A stretch of DNA of 64,000 nt from Stenotrophomonas maltophilia (GCF_006970445.1 NZ_CP033877.1:2178750-2242749), one strand, 5' to 3'. Counted from the first letter of the stretch, positions 1-12,237 are shown. Made by a program: numbers and translations. Notes: generated from the letters alone by a model not told the origin.

Positions 1-471
1 GCCGCGCTGCAGCCGGGTGCAGCGGGCGAGATCACGCTGGGCCTGTGCCTGGACTGCTGCGGCTGGGAAGATCCGCCGGTGCGCTTCTATCGCCACGACG
101 GCGAGGGCCTGCCCGGCTGCCATCCCAGCCAGTACCGCGAGGTGCCGAACACGCCCACCGACAGCGGCGACCTGATGCAGGCCGAGGTGGGCCTTGTGGC
201 GCTGGAAAGCGTGCGCTGGCAGCAACAGGACTGGGGCCAGTCCAATCATCGGCAGAACCTGTCACGCGTGGGCGGTGCGCCCAGCTGGGTGCAGAGTGCC
301 TGGTACCCTGCGTGCATCGATTGCGGCGAGGAGATGCCCTTCGTGATGCAGCTGGATTCGACGCTGCCGACCACGCGTGAGGGTACGCTGCTGTGGGGCA
401 GTGGCGGCATGCTCTACACGTTCTGGTGCGCGACGTGCCGGGTGAGTGGGCACTTCTGGCAGTGCACCTGA
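1..471 (+). CDS. DUF1963-like cysteine-containing protein, 3' part
   Basis: The frame is open from base 1, so the 5' end lies outside the window; 156 codons are visible. The C-terminal part carries two cysteine pairs (CIDCG and CATCR) around a stretch reading MPFVMQLDST, which resembles the end of DUF1963/YwqG-type proteins, where such pairs probably bind a metal. No signal peptide or membrane segment is visible in this part. The biochemical role of the family is unknown. It runs toward the next gene on the opposite strand, with a SMAG palindrome between them. The family assignment comes from memory of the motif pattern and is moderate. Confidence 0.6.
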   Translation, partial: AALQPGAAGEITLGLCLDCCGWEDPPVRFYRHDGEGLPGCHPSQYREVPNTPTDSGDLMQAEVGLVALESVRWQQQDWGQSNHRQNLSRVGGAPSWVQSAWYPACIDCGEEMPFVMQLDSTLPTTREGTLLWGSGGMLYTFWCATCRVSGHFWQCT

Positions 472-553
472 GCGCAGCGCACTCGCCATCGCGCTGGTAA
501 ACGCCAACCCTATGGCCTGGTGGGTGCCGATCTTGCCTCGGTCGGACGTCCTG

Positions 554-576
554 GTAGGTGCCAACCTTGGTTGGCA
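554..576. repeat. SMAG-type palindrome
   Basis: GTAG is followed by GTGCCAACC-TT-GGTTGGCAC, a 9-bp perfect stem. It is a single intergenic REP-like element between two convergent genes. The same palindrome with one base changed forms half of the tandem array near 9.9-10.3 kb. Confidence 0.75.
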
Positions 577-586
577 CGCTTTTCCG

Positions 587-1720
587 CTACGGCTCTACGC
601 GGAACGGGCCATGCCCCTGCAGCTCCTGCTGGTAACGCCGCACATCGCGCCGCTCCTGCCGGCACCAGTCCTGCAGCGCCTCGGCGAACTCCGTGTCGGC
701 CACCCAATGCCGGCTGCGCACCAGCGTAGGCAGGAAGCCGCGTGCCAGCTTGTGCTCGCCCTGCGCTCCGGGCTCGAAACGGGTCAGCCCCTCGCGCAGG
801 CAGTATTCGATGCCCTGGTAATAGCAGGCCTCGAAATGCAGGCCGGGCAGGGCGCCGCCGCCCCAGTAGCGGCCGTACAGCGTGTCGCCACCGCGCAGGC
901 ACAGCGCGCCGGCAATCGGCTGGCCGTCCTGTTCGGCCAGGAACAGCACCAGCCCACGACCCAATGAAATGGCCAGATGGCGCAGGAAGGTTTCGGTCAG
1001 GGCCGGAGCGTTGCCGTACTCGAGGAACGTCTGCAGGTAGAAGCGGTACATCGCCTGCAGGTCGGCGCGGCTGGCCTCGTCGCCATGCACCACGCGAAAG
1101 GTGATGCCCTGGCGGGTGACCTTGGCCCGTTCCTGGCGGATGTTCTTGCGGTGCTTGTGGTCCATCGCGCCGAGGAACTGATCGAACGTCGCCCAGTCAC
1201 CCGGGTTCTGCCACTGGAACTGCACGTCCTCGCGCAGCAGCCAGTCATCGCCGAACAGTGCCTCGTCGCCCGCGGTGTGGAAATTGATATGGGCCGAGGA
1301 CACGTCCAGTGCCGGCAGCGCATCACGCAACGCCGACAGCAACGCGGCGCGTTCTGAATCGTGACGGGCCAGCAGCCGCGGGCCGGTGACCGGCGAGTAC
1401 GGCACCGCGCCCAGCCATTTCGGGTAGTAGTCACGGCCGTGGCGGGCATAGGCGTTGGCCCAGGCGTGGTCGAACACGAACTCGCCGTGCGAATTAGTCT
1501 TCAGGTAACCCGGAATGGCGCCCATCAGGCGGTCGCCCTCCCACAGCGTGAAGTGCCGGGGCTGCCAGCCCCAGTCCTCGCGCAGGCAGCCGTGCTGTTC
1601 CAGGCCTGAGAGGAAGGCGTGGCTGACGAACGGGTTCTGGCCGTCGTGCAGGGCGTCCCAGTCGGTGGCGGGAATGGACTGCAGGGAGTCGAGGAAGCGG
1701 GCTGAGGACATGGTTGGCAA
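587..1720 (-). CDS. GNAT/FemAB-like N-acetyltransferase family protein (COG3146 type)
   Basis: 377 residues, close to the usual size of the COG3146 (DUF482, peptidogalycan biosynthesis) family. Typical signatures are seen: NPFVSHAFL near the N-terminus, VFDHAWANAYARHG near residue 85, KHRKNIRQERAKV near 190 and the C-terminal FEPGAQGEHKLARGF. The family has a duplicated GNAT fold and is thought to transfer an acyl or aminoacyl group; its substrate is not established. No signal peptide or membrane helix is visible, so it is presumably cytoplasmic. A second Met at codon 4 is an alternative start. It stands alone, convergent with the upstream fragment and divergent from the amidase gene. Confidence 0.85.
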   Translation of the reverse strand: MPTMSSARFLDSLQSIPATDWDALHDGQNPFVSHAFLSGLEQHGCLREDWGWQPRHFTLWEGDRLMGAIPGYLKTNSHGEFVFDHAWANAYARHGRDYYPKWLGAVPYSPVTGPRLLARHDSERAALLSALRDALPALDVSSAHINFHTAGDEALFGDDWLLREDVQFQWQNPGDWATFDQFLGAMDHKHRKNIRQERAKVTRQGITFRVVHGDEASRADLQAMYRFYLQTFLEYGNAPALTETFLRHLAISLGRGLVLFLAEQDGQPIAGALCLRGGDTLYGRYWGGGALPGLHFEACYYQGIEYCLREGLTRFEPGAQGEHKLARGFLPTLVRSRHWVADTEFAEALQDWCRQERRDVRRYQQELQGHGPFRVEP

Positions 1721-1902
1721 GGATAGGCCAGGTGGATCGCGAACGGTGTTGGCGGGGCTGGGTTGGTTTGTTCCGGTTGGGGGTGAGGAAAATTTGAATT
1801 CTCCATCCGTGTGCGCTTGGTTGCGAAATGCCTGAATGCACGGGGGCAGAGTGAGCTGCGCCGCTGGAGCGGTGCATTCACTCTTTGCATGGAGTAGCCA
1901 AA

Positions 1903-3411
1903 ATGAACCAGAAAATTCGCCTTGGATCCCTTTCTGTCCTGCTGTCTCTTTTGGGCGGCGGACTGTTGATCAGCCCCGCGCAGGCCGTTGATGCTCCTCG
2001 TGCGATGGGGCAGGACACTGGGCTCGACATCCTCTTGACCCAGAAGGCGCGCGACATTCTGGAGCTCGTTCGTCTCGTGGATGGCCAGGCGCGCAGTCAC
2101 CGGGTTGAGGTGTCAGCAGATATCGCCAACGGTGTAGTGACCGTAGCGCTGGATCGGGTCTTCCTTCCTGCCGATTACGGACCGTCGTTCGAGGATCAGC
2201 GAAGCGAGATCAGTTTTGGACTACTGCATTGGGCCGAGCAGGCGGCGCCGTTCAGTCGTGTCGTTTTTCTGTATGACGGGAAAGAGATCGAATACTACTT
2301 TCCCGAGATAAAGGCTGCGGACGACGCGGCGCGGGAGGCGGGAGAGGCGCTGCGGCGGATGCGTGGAGCGCCTGGTTCCGGGATGGCATTTGTCGCAGCC
2401 GGACATGGGTATTTCTATAGCTACAAGGACAACCGGTGGGTGACCTCGAGAGATGAATGGAATGGCGTCTCCGAGGGGTTGTTGACTCCGTCGTACGCCG
2501 CGGACCTGAAGGCGGTGATCGAGCAAAGGAGCCAAATGCCTGTCGTCCGTCCGCGCGTTCAGATCACGGGGTCGACTCATCCGCAGAGTGGTGAAGAGTG
2601 GTGGACCATAGCTGCGCGCTACGCAATTGCGGAGCAGTATCCGGCCGAGACAAAGATATGGAATACGTACGCAGGCAGTGCGCTTTGGGATCGGGAGGAG
2701 CGTGAAGACATCAATAGTCGGCCGCTGCTCGCAAACCACCACGGCGCTGAGGTAGCGATTCATCTGCACAGCAATGGAGAACCCTCGGGGGCGGCACGCG
2801 GCACTCGTGTGATCGTGCAACCTGGTAGGCCGATGGATGCTGCCCTTGCACAGAGTGTCCTGTGCTCGATGAAGGAGCTGATTCACTCGCTACCTGAGTA
2901 TGGGGCGTTCACCGTGGCTCCCGCTCCGCACGCGCTGAACAAAGGGGAGAACCGCGAGGCGCACATGCCATCGATCATCGTAGAGACGGCATTTCACACG
3001 AATCCGGAGGATGCCAAGGCATTGCAGGACCCCGTCTTCCGCTCGGCGTCGATGAAAGGCGTGGAGAAGGGCTATCGCCTGTGGGCATCAGGAAAGAACT
3101 GCGAGCCCCTGGCATTGCATCCGGTGCCGGATACCGACGTGCCGATCCAGGCGGCCCGGGACATTGAACTGGGCTATGCCGGGAATCCCCAATATCCGTT
3201 GTCTGTGGAGCTCTCGCTGACGTCCTGCTCGGAGGCGGGCGCATGCACGCCTTGGGCGACGACGTTCGATGACCCTGCCAAACCGCTGACCATCACTCTC
3301 GCCTGCAATGGCCCAGACCCGGGTGTCGCGCGCTGGAGTGCTGTACTGCGCGACGCGGATGGCGTTGCCACGGCACCGGTCGAGTTCTCGCAGGCGTGCG
3401 TGCGGGCGTGA
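1903..3411 (+). CDS. Secreted N-acetylmuramoyl-L-alanine amidase (Amidase_3 family)
   Basis: The start at 1903 is chosen because GGAG lies 10 bases upstream and a clean signal peptide follows (charged start, LSVLLSLLGGGLLI, cleavage after AQA). About 502 residues. The catalytic zinc-amidase half covers roughly residues 220-390: VQITGSTH, the metal-binding AIHLHSN, and SIIVETAFHTN with the catalytic glutamate. An N-terminal region of about 200 residues and a C-terminal region of about 110 residues with a cysteine-containing segment are not recognised. It should cleave the amide bond between MurNAc and the stem peptide in the periplasm or in other cells' walls. Sampled sequence is nearer 55% G+C, lower than its neighbours, which may mean later acquisition. 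Confidence 0.8.
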   Translation: MNQKIRLGSLSVLLSLLGGGLLISPAQAVDAPRAMGQDTGLDILLTQKARDILELVRLVDGQARSHRVEVSADIANGVVTVALDRVFLPADYGPSFEDQRSEISFGLLHWAEQAAPFSRVVFLYDGKEIEYYFPEIKAADDAAREAGEALRRMRGAPGSGMAFVAAGHGYFYSYKDNRWVTSRDEWNGVSEGLLTPSYAADLKAVIEQRSQMPVVRPRVQITGSTHPQSGEEWWTIAARYAIAEQYPAETKIWNTYAGSALWDREEREDINSRPLLANHHGAEVAIHLHSNGEPSGAARGTRVIVQPGRPMDAALAQSVLCSMKELIHSLPEYGAFTVAPAPHALNKGENREAHMPSIIVETAFHTNPEDAKALQDPVFRSASMKGVEKGYRLWASGKNCEPLALHPVPDTDVPIQAARDIELGYAGNPQYPLSVELSLTSCSEAGACTPWATTFDDPAKPLTITLACNGPDPGVARWSAVLRDADGVATAPVEFSQACVRA

Positions 3412-3428
3412 AGGCTGGCATCGGTCCG

Positions 3429-3449
3429 CCAGGCATGGCCTGGCACTAC
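3429..3449. repeat. SMAG-type palindrome
   Basis: CCAGGCATGGCCTGG followed by CACTAC, the reverse form of GTAGTG plus stem. It lies just after the amidase stop. Confidence 0.65.
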
Positions 3450-3458
3450 TGAAAGTAC

Positions 3459-3487
3459 AAAGGCCGGCGCTTTCGCGCCAGGCCTTT
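3459..3487. terminator. Bidirectional terminator between amidase and trxB genes
   Basis: AAAGGCCGGCGC pairs with the following CGCGCCAGGCCTTT around a short TTT loop, with one mismatch or bulge. The A-rich side and T-rich side let it act on both strands, which suits its place between two convergent genes. Confidence 0.6.
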
Positions 3488-3494
3488 GGCCTGG

Positions 3495-3516
3495 GTCGAG
3501 CATGGCTCGACGCTAC
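3495..3516. repeat. SMAG-type palindrome
   Basis: GTCGAGCATGGCTCGAC followed by GCTAC, the common GTAGCGTCGAGC class of SMAG repeat. The same sequence recurs at 12238-12259 and, inverted, at 11713. Confidence 0.75.
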
Positions 3517-3533
3517 AGAAGCAGGTTAGCTTC

Positions 3534-4598
<1,065 letters not shown>

Positions 4599-4738
4599 TC
4601 AAGCCGATGAACAGAACGCCGTCATCCAGCGGTGGTTCCGGCCCTCTGATTGCCCTGTCAGATGTCGCATAACTGAAAACTGACGCCGTCTCATTTATTA
4701 TCAATCACTAACAGCGCATTCCAAAGGTATGGTCTAAG

Positions 4739-7099
4739 GTGGCGAAGCAGGTCCCCGAACGCTCCAAGTCCGACGACAGCAAGGCGTCACGTCGCACGGC
4801 CGCGGCGGCGACGACCGACAATCCACGCCGCCAGCGCCTCTGGCGCGATCTGGGTCTGATCGCCATCGCGCCAGCCCTGCTGTACCTGGCGGCCAGTCTT
4901 TTCACGTATTCAGCGACTGATCCGGGCTGGTCGCATACCGGCAGCGTGGTCGCGCCGGTGCACAACCTGGGTGGCCGCGCCGGCGCCTGGATCGCCGACG
5001 TGCTGCTGCAGCTGTTCGGCTACATCGCCTTCCTGCTGCCCGTGGTGCTGGGCGCGCTGGCGTGGATCGCCATGTTCGGCCTCAAGCGCGAGAGCAAGGG
5101 CGAGAACGACCTGGACCCGGCGCTGCGCCTGGTTGGCCTGGTCGGCTTCCTGATCGCCGGCACCGGCTTCCTGCATGTGCGCCTGTTCAGTGGCGATGTC
5201 TCCAGTGCCGGCGGCATCCTCGGCAAGCTGGTCGGCAATTCGCTCACGGTGGGCTTCGGCGCGCTGGGGGCGAACCTGTTCGTGCTGGTGCTGCTGCTGG
5301 CCTCGATCACCCTGGCCACCGGGCTGTCCTGGTTCACGGTGATGGAGAAGATCGGCCGCGGCGTGATGTCGCTGGCGCCGTTGCTGGCGCGCAAGAAGGA
5401 AGAAGTCACCGAGTGGCAGCAGACCCGGGTGATGCGCGAGGAGCGCCAGGAAGTGCGCAAGGCCGATGCCGAGGTGCGCGCCAAGCGCGAGCCGGTGAAG
5501 ATCGAGCCGCGCCCGGAGCCGGTGATCGAGAAGAGTGACCGGGCCAAGCGCGACACGCAGATCCCGATGTTCCGTGGCGTCAACGGCGACGGCTCGGACC
5601 TGCCGCCGCTGGCCCTGCTGGACGACCCCAAGCCGCAGCCGGTGGGCTACGACAAGGAAACCCTGGACGCGTTGTCGCGGCAGATCGAGTTCAAGCTGAA
5701 GGACTTCCGCATCGACGCCCAGGTGGTCGGCGCCAACCCGGGCCCGGTCATCACCCGCTTCGAGATCGAGCCCGCGCCGGGCATCAAGGTCAGCCAGATC
5801 AGTTCGCTGGACAAGGACATCGCGCGCGGCCTGTCGGTGAAATCGGTGCGCGTGGTCGACGTGATTCCGGGCAAATCGGTGATCGGCCTGGAAATCCCCA
5901 ACGTCACCCGCGAGATGATCTACCTGTCCGAGCTGCTGCGCTCGAAGGAATACGACAAGTCGGCCAGCGTGCTGACCCTGGCGCTGGGCAAGGACATCGC
6001 CGGCCGCTCCACCGTGGCCGACCTGGCGCGCATGCCGCACCTGCTGGTGGCCGGTACCACTGGTTCGGGCAAGTCGGTGGCGGTCAACGCGATGGTGCTG
6101 AGCCTGCTGTTCAAGGCCTCGCCGAAAGACCTGCGAATGCTGATGATCGACCCGAAGATGCTCGAACTGAGCGTCTACCAGGGCATCCCGCACCTGCTGG
6201 CGCCGGTGGTCACCGACATGAAGGAGGCCGCCAACGGCCTGCGCTGGTGCGTGGCCGAGATGGAGCGTCGCTACAAGCTGATGAGCGCGGTGGGCGTGCG
6301 CAACCTGGCCGGCTTCAACAAGAAGGTGAAGGAGGCGCAGGACGCCGGGCAGCCGCTGATGGACCCGCTGTTCAAGCCGAACCCGGAACTGGGCGAGGCG
6401 CCGCGGCCGCTGGAGACGCTGCCGTTCATCGTCATCTTCATCGACGAATTCGCCGACATGATGATGATCGTCGGCAAGAAGGTGGAAGAACTGATCGCGC
6501 GCCTGGCACAGAAGGCGCGTGCGGCCGGCATCCACCTGATCCTGGCCACGCAGCGCCCGTCGGTGGACGTGATCACCGGCCTGATCAAGGCCAACATCCC
6601 GACCCGCATCGCCTTCCAGGTCAGCTCCAAGATCGACTCGCGCACCATCCTCGACCAGTCCGGCGCGGAAACCCTGCTGGGCCACGGCGACATGCTGTAC
6701 CTGCCGCCGGGCACCGCCATGCCCGAGCGCGTGCACGGCGCCTTCGTCTCCGACGAGGAAGTGCACCGCGTGGTCGAGCACCTCAAAGCGATGGGCCCGG
6801 CCGACTATGTCGACGGCGTGCTGGACGAAGTGCAGACGATGGGCGACGGCGTGGTCGTCGGTGCCACCGGCCTGCCCGAGAACAGCTCTGCCGGCGATGA
6901 GTCCGACCCGTTGTATGACGAAGCGCTGCGGGTGGTCACCGAGACCCGCCGCGCTTCGATTTCCGGCGTGCAGCGCCGGCTGAAGATCGGCTACAACCGT
7001 GCAGCGCGACTGATCGAGGCCATGGAAGCGGCCGGCGTGGTCAGCCCGCCCGAGCACAACGGCGACCGTACGGTGCTGGCACCGCCGCCGCCGAAGTAA
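4739..7099 (+). CDS. ftsK: DNA translocase FtsK
   Basis: 786 residues from a GTG start. The N-terminal 200 residues hold four or five hydrophobic segments for the septal membrane. A short charged linker rich in Glu, Arg and Lys (about 215-275) follows, then the RecA-like motor with Walker A GTTGSGKS (about 438-445) and Walker [12 protein letters not shown], and a C-terminal winged-helix gamma domain ([19 protein letters not shown]) that reads KOPS and activates XerD at dif. It pumps the chromosome terminus across the division septum. The linker is short compared with E. coli FtsK but normal for SpoIIIE-sized members. A KOPS-like octamer lies upstream at 4587, and a dif site lies within this window at about 50.83 kb. 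Confidence 0.97.
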   Translation: MAKQVPERSKSDDSKASRRTAAAATTDNPRRQRLWRDLGLIAIAPALLYLAASLFTYSATDPGWSHTGSVVAPVHNLGGRAGAWIADVLLQLFGYIAFLLPVVLGALAWIAMFGLKRESKGENDLDPALRLVGLVGFLIAGTGFLHVRLFSGDVSSAGGILGKLVGNSLTVGFGALGANLFVLVLLLASITLATGLSWFTVMEKIGRGVMSLAPLLARKKEEVTEWQQTRVMREERQEVRKADAEVRAKREPVKIEPRPEPVIEKSDRAKRDTQIPMFRGVNGDGSDLPPLALLDDPKPQPVGYDKETLDALSRQIEFKLKDFRIDAQVVGANPGPVITRFEIEPAPGIKVSQISSLDKDIARGLSVKSVRVVDVIPGKSVIGLEIPNVTREMIYLSELLRSKEYDKSASVLTLALGKDIAGRSTVADLARMPHLLVAGTTGSGKSVAVNAMVLSLLFKASPKDLRMLMIDPKMLELSVYQGIPHLLAPVVTDMKEAANGLRWCVAEMERRYKLMSAVGVRNLAGFNKKVKEAQDAGQPLMDPLFKPNPELGEAPRPLETLPFIVIFIDEFADMMMIVGKKVEELIARLAQKARAAGIHLILATQRPSVDVITGLIKANIPTRIAFQVSSKIDSRTILDQSGAETLLGHGDMLYLPPGTAMPERVHGAFVSDEEVHRVVEHLKAMGPADYVDGVLDEVQTMGDGVVVGATGLPENSSAGDESDPLYDEALRVVTETRRASISGVQRRLKIGYNRAARLIEAMEAAGVVSPPEHNGDRTVLAPPPPK

Positions 7100-7138
7100 G
7101 GCCCGACGTATCCCCCACGACGTCCAAGGAACCGACGC

Positions 7139-9082
7139 ATGCTTCACCCCGTACCAAGCGCGCTGGCACTGGCGCTGGCAGCCTTCCTGGCTGCCGGCCC
7201 GGCACTGGCAGACACCGCCACCTCCGCGCCCGCCACGGCGCCGCCTTCCACCAGCGGCGATACCGAAGCCAGCAATAATTTCAGCATTGTCCGTTACCGC
7301 GCCGACTACCAGGTGCGGCCGGATGCGGGCAATGTGCAGACCGAAACCTACGAAGTCCTGCTCAAGACCAAGGCCTCCGTCGAGCAGTTCAGCCAGGTGC
7401 GGCTGAGCTACAGCGAAAAGATGGAGACGCTGGAGGTGCTCGGCGCCTACACCATCACCGCCGATGGCCAGCGCCGCGACGTGCCGGCCGACCGCATCTA
7501 CACCCAGGAGAGCTACTCCAGCGCTTCGGCGGCGATGTATGCCGACCGCAAGGTGCGGGTGATCGTGTTCCCGAACCTGGCGCCGGGCACGCGCCTGTTC
7601 TACCAGGTGCGCCGCACCCAGGCCACGCCGTACTTCCCGGGCTACTTCGGCCTGTGGGAAACCTTCAATGTCTTCACCGAGTACGAGGACGCCGAGGTCA
7701 CCCTGAGTGCGCCGGCCAACCTGCCGATGTTCGTCGACAGCCGCGGCGTGCAGGGCAGTGATCGCCCAACGGTGAAGAACGGACAGGCACAGTGGCGCTG
7801 GCGCTACCAGCGGCGCGAAGCCATGCCAGCACAGAACTGGTCGGCGGCGGGCTGGGAGTTTGGCCCGAACATCATGGCGAGCACCTATCGTGACTGGTCG
7901 CAGATGGGTCGCGCCTACCAGCTCAAGGCCGGCCCGGCCGCGCAGGTCACGCCGGAACTGCAGGCACTGGCCGACCAGGTCACCGCCGGCATCAGCGACC
8001 GCCGCGAGCAGGCCGATGCGCTCTACCGTTGGGTGGCGCAGAACATCCGCTATGTGGCGGTGTACCTGGGCAACGGCGGCCTTGAGCCGAACAGCGCGCA
8101 GAGCATCCTCGACAACCACTATGGTGACTGCAAGGACCATGTGACGATCCTCGAGGCGCTGCTGGCAGCCAAGGGCATCGCCAGTTCGCCGGTGCTGATC
8201 GGTGCCGGCGGCGGCCCGACGCTGCCGAAGATCCCGGTGCTCGGCCGCTTCAACCACGCCATCACCTACATCCCCGAATTCGATCTGTACTTGGATTCGA
8301 CCACCGCGTGGGCGCGCTTCGGGCAGTTGCCGGAAGGTGACCTGGGCGCACCGGTGATGCGTACCCGCGACGCTACGCTGGCGCGCACCCCGGCCAACAC
8401 GCCGGAGCGCAATGCCACCTCGATGGAAGTGCGTTTCACCTTCGACGCCAACGGCAACCTGCGCGGCGAGACCATTCCGAAGCTGGGCGAGAACGCCGAG
8501 ATCGGCATGCGCGCCCAGTTCTCCCAGCTCAACGCGCAGAATCGTGCGCGCGCCGAGGAGCAGATCATGGCCGCGTCCGGTTTCGACGGGCGAGGGCAGC
8601 TGCAGATCCAGGGCGTGCCGGTCGACCTGACCCGGCCGTTCGGCTATCGCATGGCGTTCCAGGCCGAGGACTACGCCGACTTCAGCGTGGCCGGCGGCAT
8701 GGCCGTTCCGGACCCGCCGGGTGGCGAGTCGGTACGTGGGCTGTACGCCACCGCCTCGGCGCCGGCCAACGAGACGCCGTTCTACTGCAATGCCAGCCTG
8801 CGCGAGGAAACCTACCGCCTGCAGTTCCCGGCCAATGCACCGATCATCGCCATCCCGGCGAGCCAGCGTTTCACCAACGCCGCCGGTGAGTATCGGGTGG
8901 ACTGGAGTCGCGAGGGCCAGGACGTGATAGTGCACCACCGCCTGCAGCAGAACGCGGTGCGTGGGCCGGAGGCGTTGTGCCAGCCACAGGACTATCCGGC
9001 GTTCCGCGCGCTGTACCGCGAAGTGCGTCGTGGCTTCCGTGGCCAGGTGCTGTACGGCAAGCTGCCGGGCTCCGGCGGCTGA
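7139..9082 (+). CDS. DUF3857 and transglutaminase-like domain protein, exported
   Basis: 647 residues with a signal peptide ending ALADT. The N-terminal half (about 45-240) is a DUF3857-like beta domain. A transglutaminase/cysteine-protease core follows: the catalytic Cys in HYGDCKDHVTILEALL (about residue 337), His in FNHAITYIPE and Asp in YLDSTTAWARFG. A C-terminal beta-rich region completes it. AAGGA sits before the ATG, and 39 bases separate it from ftsK. It is probably a periplasmic or cell-surface protein; the substrate is unknown for this family. Confidence 0.88.
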   Translation: MLHPVPSALALALAAFLAAGPALADTATSAPATAPPSTSGDTEASNNFSIVRYRADYQVRPDAGNVQTETYEVLLKTKASVEQFSQVRLSYSEKMETLEVLGAYTITADGQRRDVPADRIYTQESYSSASAAMYADRKVRVIVFPNLAPGTRLFYQVRRTQATPYFPGYFGLWETFNVFTEYEDAEVTLSAPANLPMFVDSRGVQGSDRPTVKNGQAQWRWRYQRREAMPAQNWSAAGWEFGPNIMASTYRDWSQMGRAYQLKAGPAAQVTPELQALADQVTAGISDRREQADALYRWVAQNIRYVAVYLGNGGLEPNSAQSILDNHYGDCKDHVTILEALLAAKGIASSPVLIGAGGGPTLPKIPVLGRFNHAITYIPEFDLYLDSTTAWARFGQLPEGDLGAPVMRTRDATLARTPANTPERNATSMEVRFTFDANGNLRGETIPKLGENAEIGMRAQFSQLNAQNRARAEEQIMAASGFDGRGQLQIQGVPVDLTRPFGYRMAFQAEDYADFSVAGGMAVPDPPGGESVRGLYATASAPANETPFYCNASLREETYRLQFPANAPIIAIPASQRFTNAAGEYRVDWSREGQDVIVHHRLQQNAVRGPEALCQPQDYPAFRALYREVRRGFRGQVLYGKLPGSGG

Positions 9083-9193
9083 ATCGCCGATGGACGTTCA
9101 GGGCGGCATAATGTCGCCCTGATCGCCCATTCATCTTTATTTGGGCACACTGGCAACCACCTTTCCTGGCGCCCGCGCCCACAGGATTCCCGC

Positions 9194-9832
9194 ATGAACT
9201 TCCGCTTCCGCCGTTTCCTTGCCGCCACCACCCTGGCCGTGGCCTGCGCCGCCGCCGGCAGTGCCTGGGCTGGCGCCCGCGATGACCTGAAGACCTTCAC
9301 CAGCGGCCTGAAGGGCCTGGATGGCCAGTTCAGCCAGCAGGTGTTCGACAGCCGTGGCAAGGTGAAGGAATCGACCAGCGGCCGGGTGGCCCTGTCGGCG
9401 CCACGCCTGTTCCGCTGGGAATACGTGCGTCCGCACGAGCAGCTGATCGTGGCCGACGGCAAGAAGGTCTGGATGTACGAGCCGGACCTGGAGCAGGCCA
9501 CTGTTCGCGAGCAGGGCAAGGAAGAACAGAACAGCCCGCTGACCGCGCTGATCAATCCAGCACTGCTGGAGCAGCAGTACGACGTCAGTGAAGAGGCCGC
9601 GCAGCGCGACGGCCTGCAGTGGCTGTCGCTGTCGCCGAAGCGCGAGACCGAAGCCAGCTTCCAGTACGCCGCGCTGGGCTTCAACGCGCAGGGTCTGGCC
9701 AAGATGGAGATCACCGATGCCGTCGGCCAGCGTACCGTGATCAGCTTCAGCGGCTGGAAGCGCAACCCGGGCTTCGCTGCCGGTACCTTCAGCTTCACCC
9801 CGCCGAAGGGCACCGACGTCATCGGTAATTGA
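9194..9832 (+). CDS. lolA: Outer-membrane lipoprotein carrier protein LolA
   Basis: 212 residues with a Sec signal peptide (LAATTLAVACAAAGSAWA). The mature protein shows the half-barrel LolA pattern: LKTFTSGLKGLDGQFSQQV, the RPHEQLIVADGKKVWMYEPDL strand pair, and the C-terminal FSFTPPKGTDVIG. LolA accepts lipoproteins from LolCDE at the inner membrane and delivers them to LolB. The position between ftsK and rarA is the conserved gammaproteobacterial order. Confidence 0.96.
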   Translation: MNFRFRRFLAATTLAVACAAAGSAWAGARDDLKTFTSGLKGLDGQFSQQVFDSRGKVKESTSGRVALSAPRLFRWEYVRPHEQLIVADGKKVWMYEPDLEQATVREQGKEEQNSPLTALINPALLEQQYDVSEEAAQRDGLQWLSLSPKRETEASFQYAALGFNAQGLAKMEITDAVGQRTVISFSGWKRNPGFAAGTFSFTPPKGTDVIGN

Positions 9833-9892
9833 TCGGGGACGCCGGGCATGGCCCGGCGCTAACTGCTCTGGAGGGTGCCAACCGGCACCGCC

Positions 9893-10304
9893 TTGGTGGG
9901 TGCCAACCTTGGTTGACTCGCTTTTGATCTGCCGGCCAGCGGCCGGCACTACCGAACCCTGTGGCCCGGCGCAAACTGCCTTGGTGGGTGTCAACCTTGG
10001 TTGACACGCTTTTGATCTGCCGGCCAGCGGCCGGCACTACCGAACCCTGTGGCCCGGCGCAAACTGCTTTGGTGGGTGTCAACCATGGTCGACACGCATT
10101 TGATCTGCCGGCCAGCGGCCGGCACTACCGAGCCCTGTGGCCCGGCGCAAACTGCTTTGGTGGGTGTCAACCTTGGTTGACACGCATTTGATCTGCCGGC
10201 CAGCGGCCGGCACTACCGAACCCTGTGGCCCGGCGCAAACTGCTTTGGTGGGTGTCAACCTTGGTTGACACGCATTTGATCTGCCGGCCAGCGGCCGGCA
10301 CTAC
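9893..10304. repeat. Tandem array of 88-bp SMAG doublets
   Basis: The word GATCTGCCGG starts at 9926, 10014, 10102, 10190 and 10278, an exact 88-bp period, giving about 4.7 units. Each unit carries two different palindromes: GGTGTCAACC-TT-GGTTGACAC, and GCCGGCCAGCGGCCGGC followed by ACTAC (the reverse of GTAGTGCCGGCC...). The units differ by only a few bases. This fits a REP doublet (BIME) multiplied in tandem. A degenerate extra copy starts near 9870. It fills the gap between lolA and rarA; no gene is seen here. Confidence 0.92.
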
Positions 10305-10340
10305 CGGAATCGTGGTCACCCGGCGCGGTACAATGACCGT

Positions 10341-11702
<1,362 letters not shown>

Positions 11703-11712
11703 CCCGGTTTAT

Positions 11713-11796
11713 GTAGCGTCGAGCCATGCTCGACTTCGCTCTTGCACGGGCTACAGGCGCCCTCTGGAGCAGCAGTCGAGCATGGGGCGACGCGAC
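11713..11796. repeat. Inverted pair of SMAG elements
   Basis: A GTAGCGTCGAGC element at 11713-11734 faces a degenerate inverse copy (GTCGAGCATGGGGCGAC, then GCGAC) at 11775-11796, with about 40 bases between them. The second copy has lost the perfect stem and the CTAC tail. Confidence 0.7.
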
Positions 11797-11846
11797 ATTG
11801 TCCTGCGCGCCGGCATTTGGCACACTGCGTGGCTACTTTTTCAAGG

Positions 11847-12227
11847 ATGGATGCCGTGCAGGAAATGATTCTGCCGTTGAAGCGTTACGCCCAGTTTGAT
11901 GGTCGTGCCAACCGTCGTGAGTACTGGATGTTCCAGCTGTTCATGCTGATCGTCTCAGCCGTGCTGATGGTGCCGCTCATTGCCGGGCTGGTGATGCAGT
12001 CCGACGTCCTGGGCGTCGCGTCGATCATCCTGTTCGTCGTGTTCTGGCTGGCTACCTTCCTGCCGGTCATCGCTGTCACCGTGCGTCGCCTGCATGACTG
12101 CAACCAGTCGGGCTGGATGTACCTGTTGGCCTTCGTTCCGTTCGGTGGTCTGGTGATCTTCGTGTTCGCGCTGATGCCGGGTACGCCGCAGGAGAACGCA
12201 TATGGTCCGGTGCCTGCGGGTCCCTGA
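11847..12227 (+). CDS. DUF805 inner-membrane protein
   Basis: 126 residues. The start at 11847 is preferred to a frame opening 35 codons earlier, because the family usually starts just before MILPLKRYAQFDGRANRREYWMF; the Met seven codons on (11865) is also possible. Three hydrophobic helices follow, with the family loop VRRLHDCNQSGWMYL between the second and third, ending in GTPQENAYGP. The function of DUF805 proteins is unknown. It is followed by a SMAG repeat and a terminator. Confidence 0.88.
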   Translation: MDAVQEMILPLKRYAQFDGRANRREYWMFQLFMLIVSAVLMVPLIAGLVMQSDVLGVASIILFVVFWLATFLPVIAVTVRRLHDCNQSGWMYLLAFVPFGGLVIFVFALMPGTPQENAYGPVPAGP

Positions 12228-12237
12228 CATGGCGTGA

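Noticed and set aside
4910..8938. A 1342-codon open frame on the minus strand opposite ftsK and the DUF3857 gene
   Set aside because: It is a mirror of two well-identified high-GC genes; its translation is rich in His, Arg, Gln and Ala with no domain, as expected of an antisense frame.
9893..10304. Possible CRISPR array
   Set aside because: The whole 88-bp unit repeats with no unique spacers, and each unit is made of two SMAG-like palindromes.
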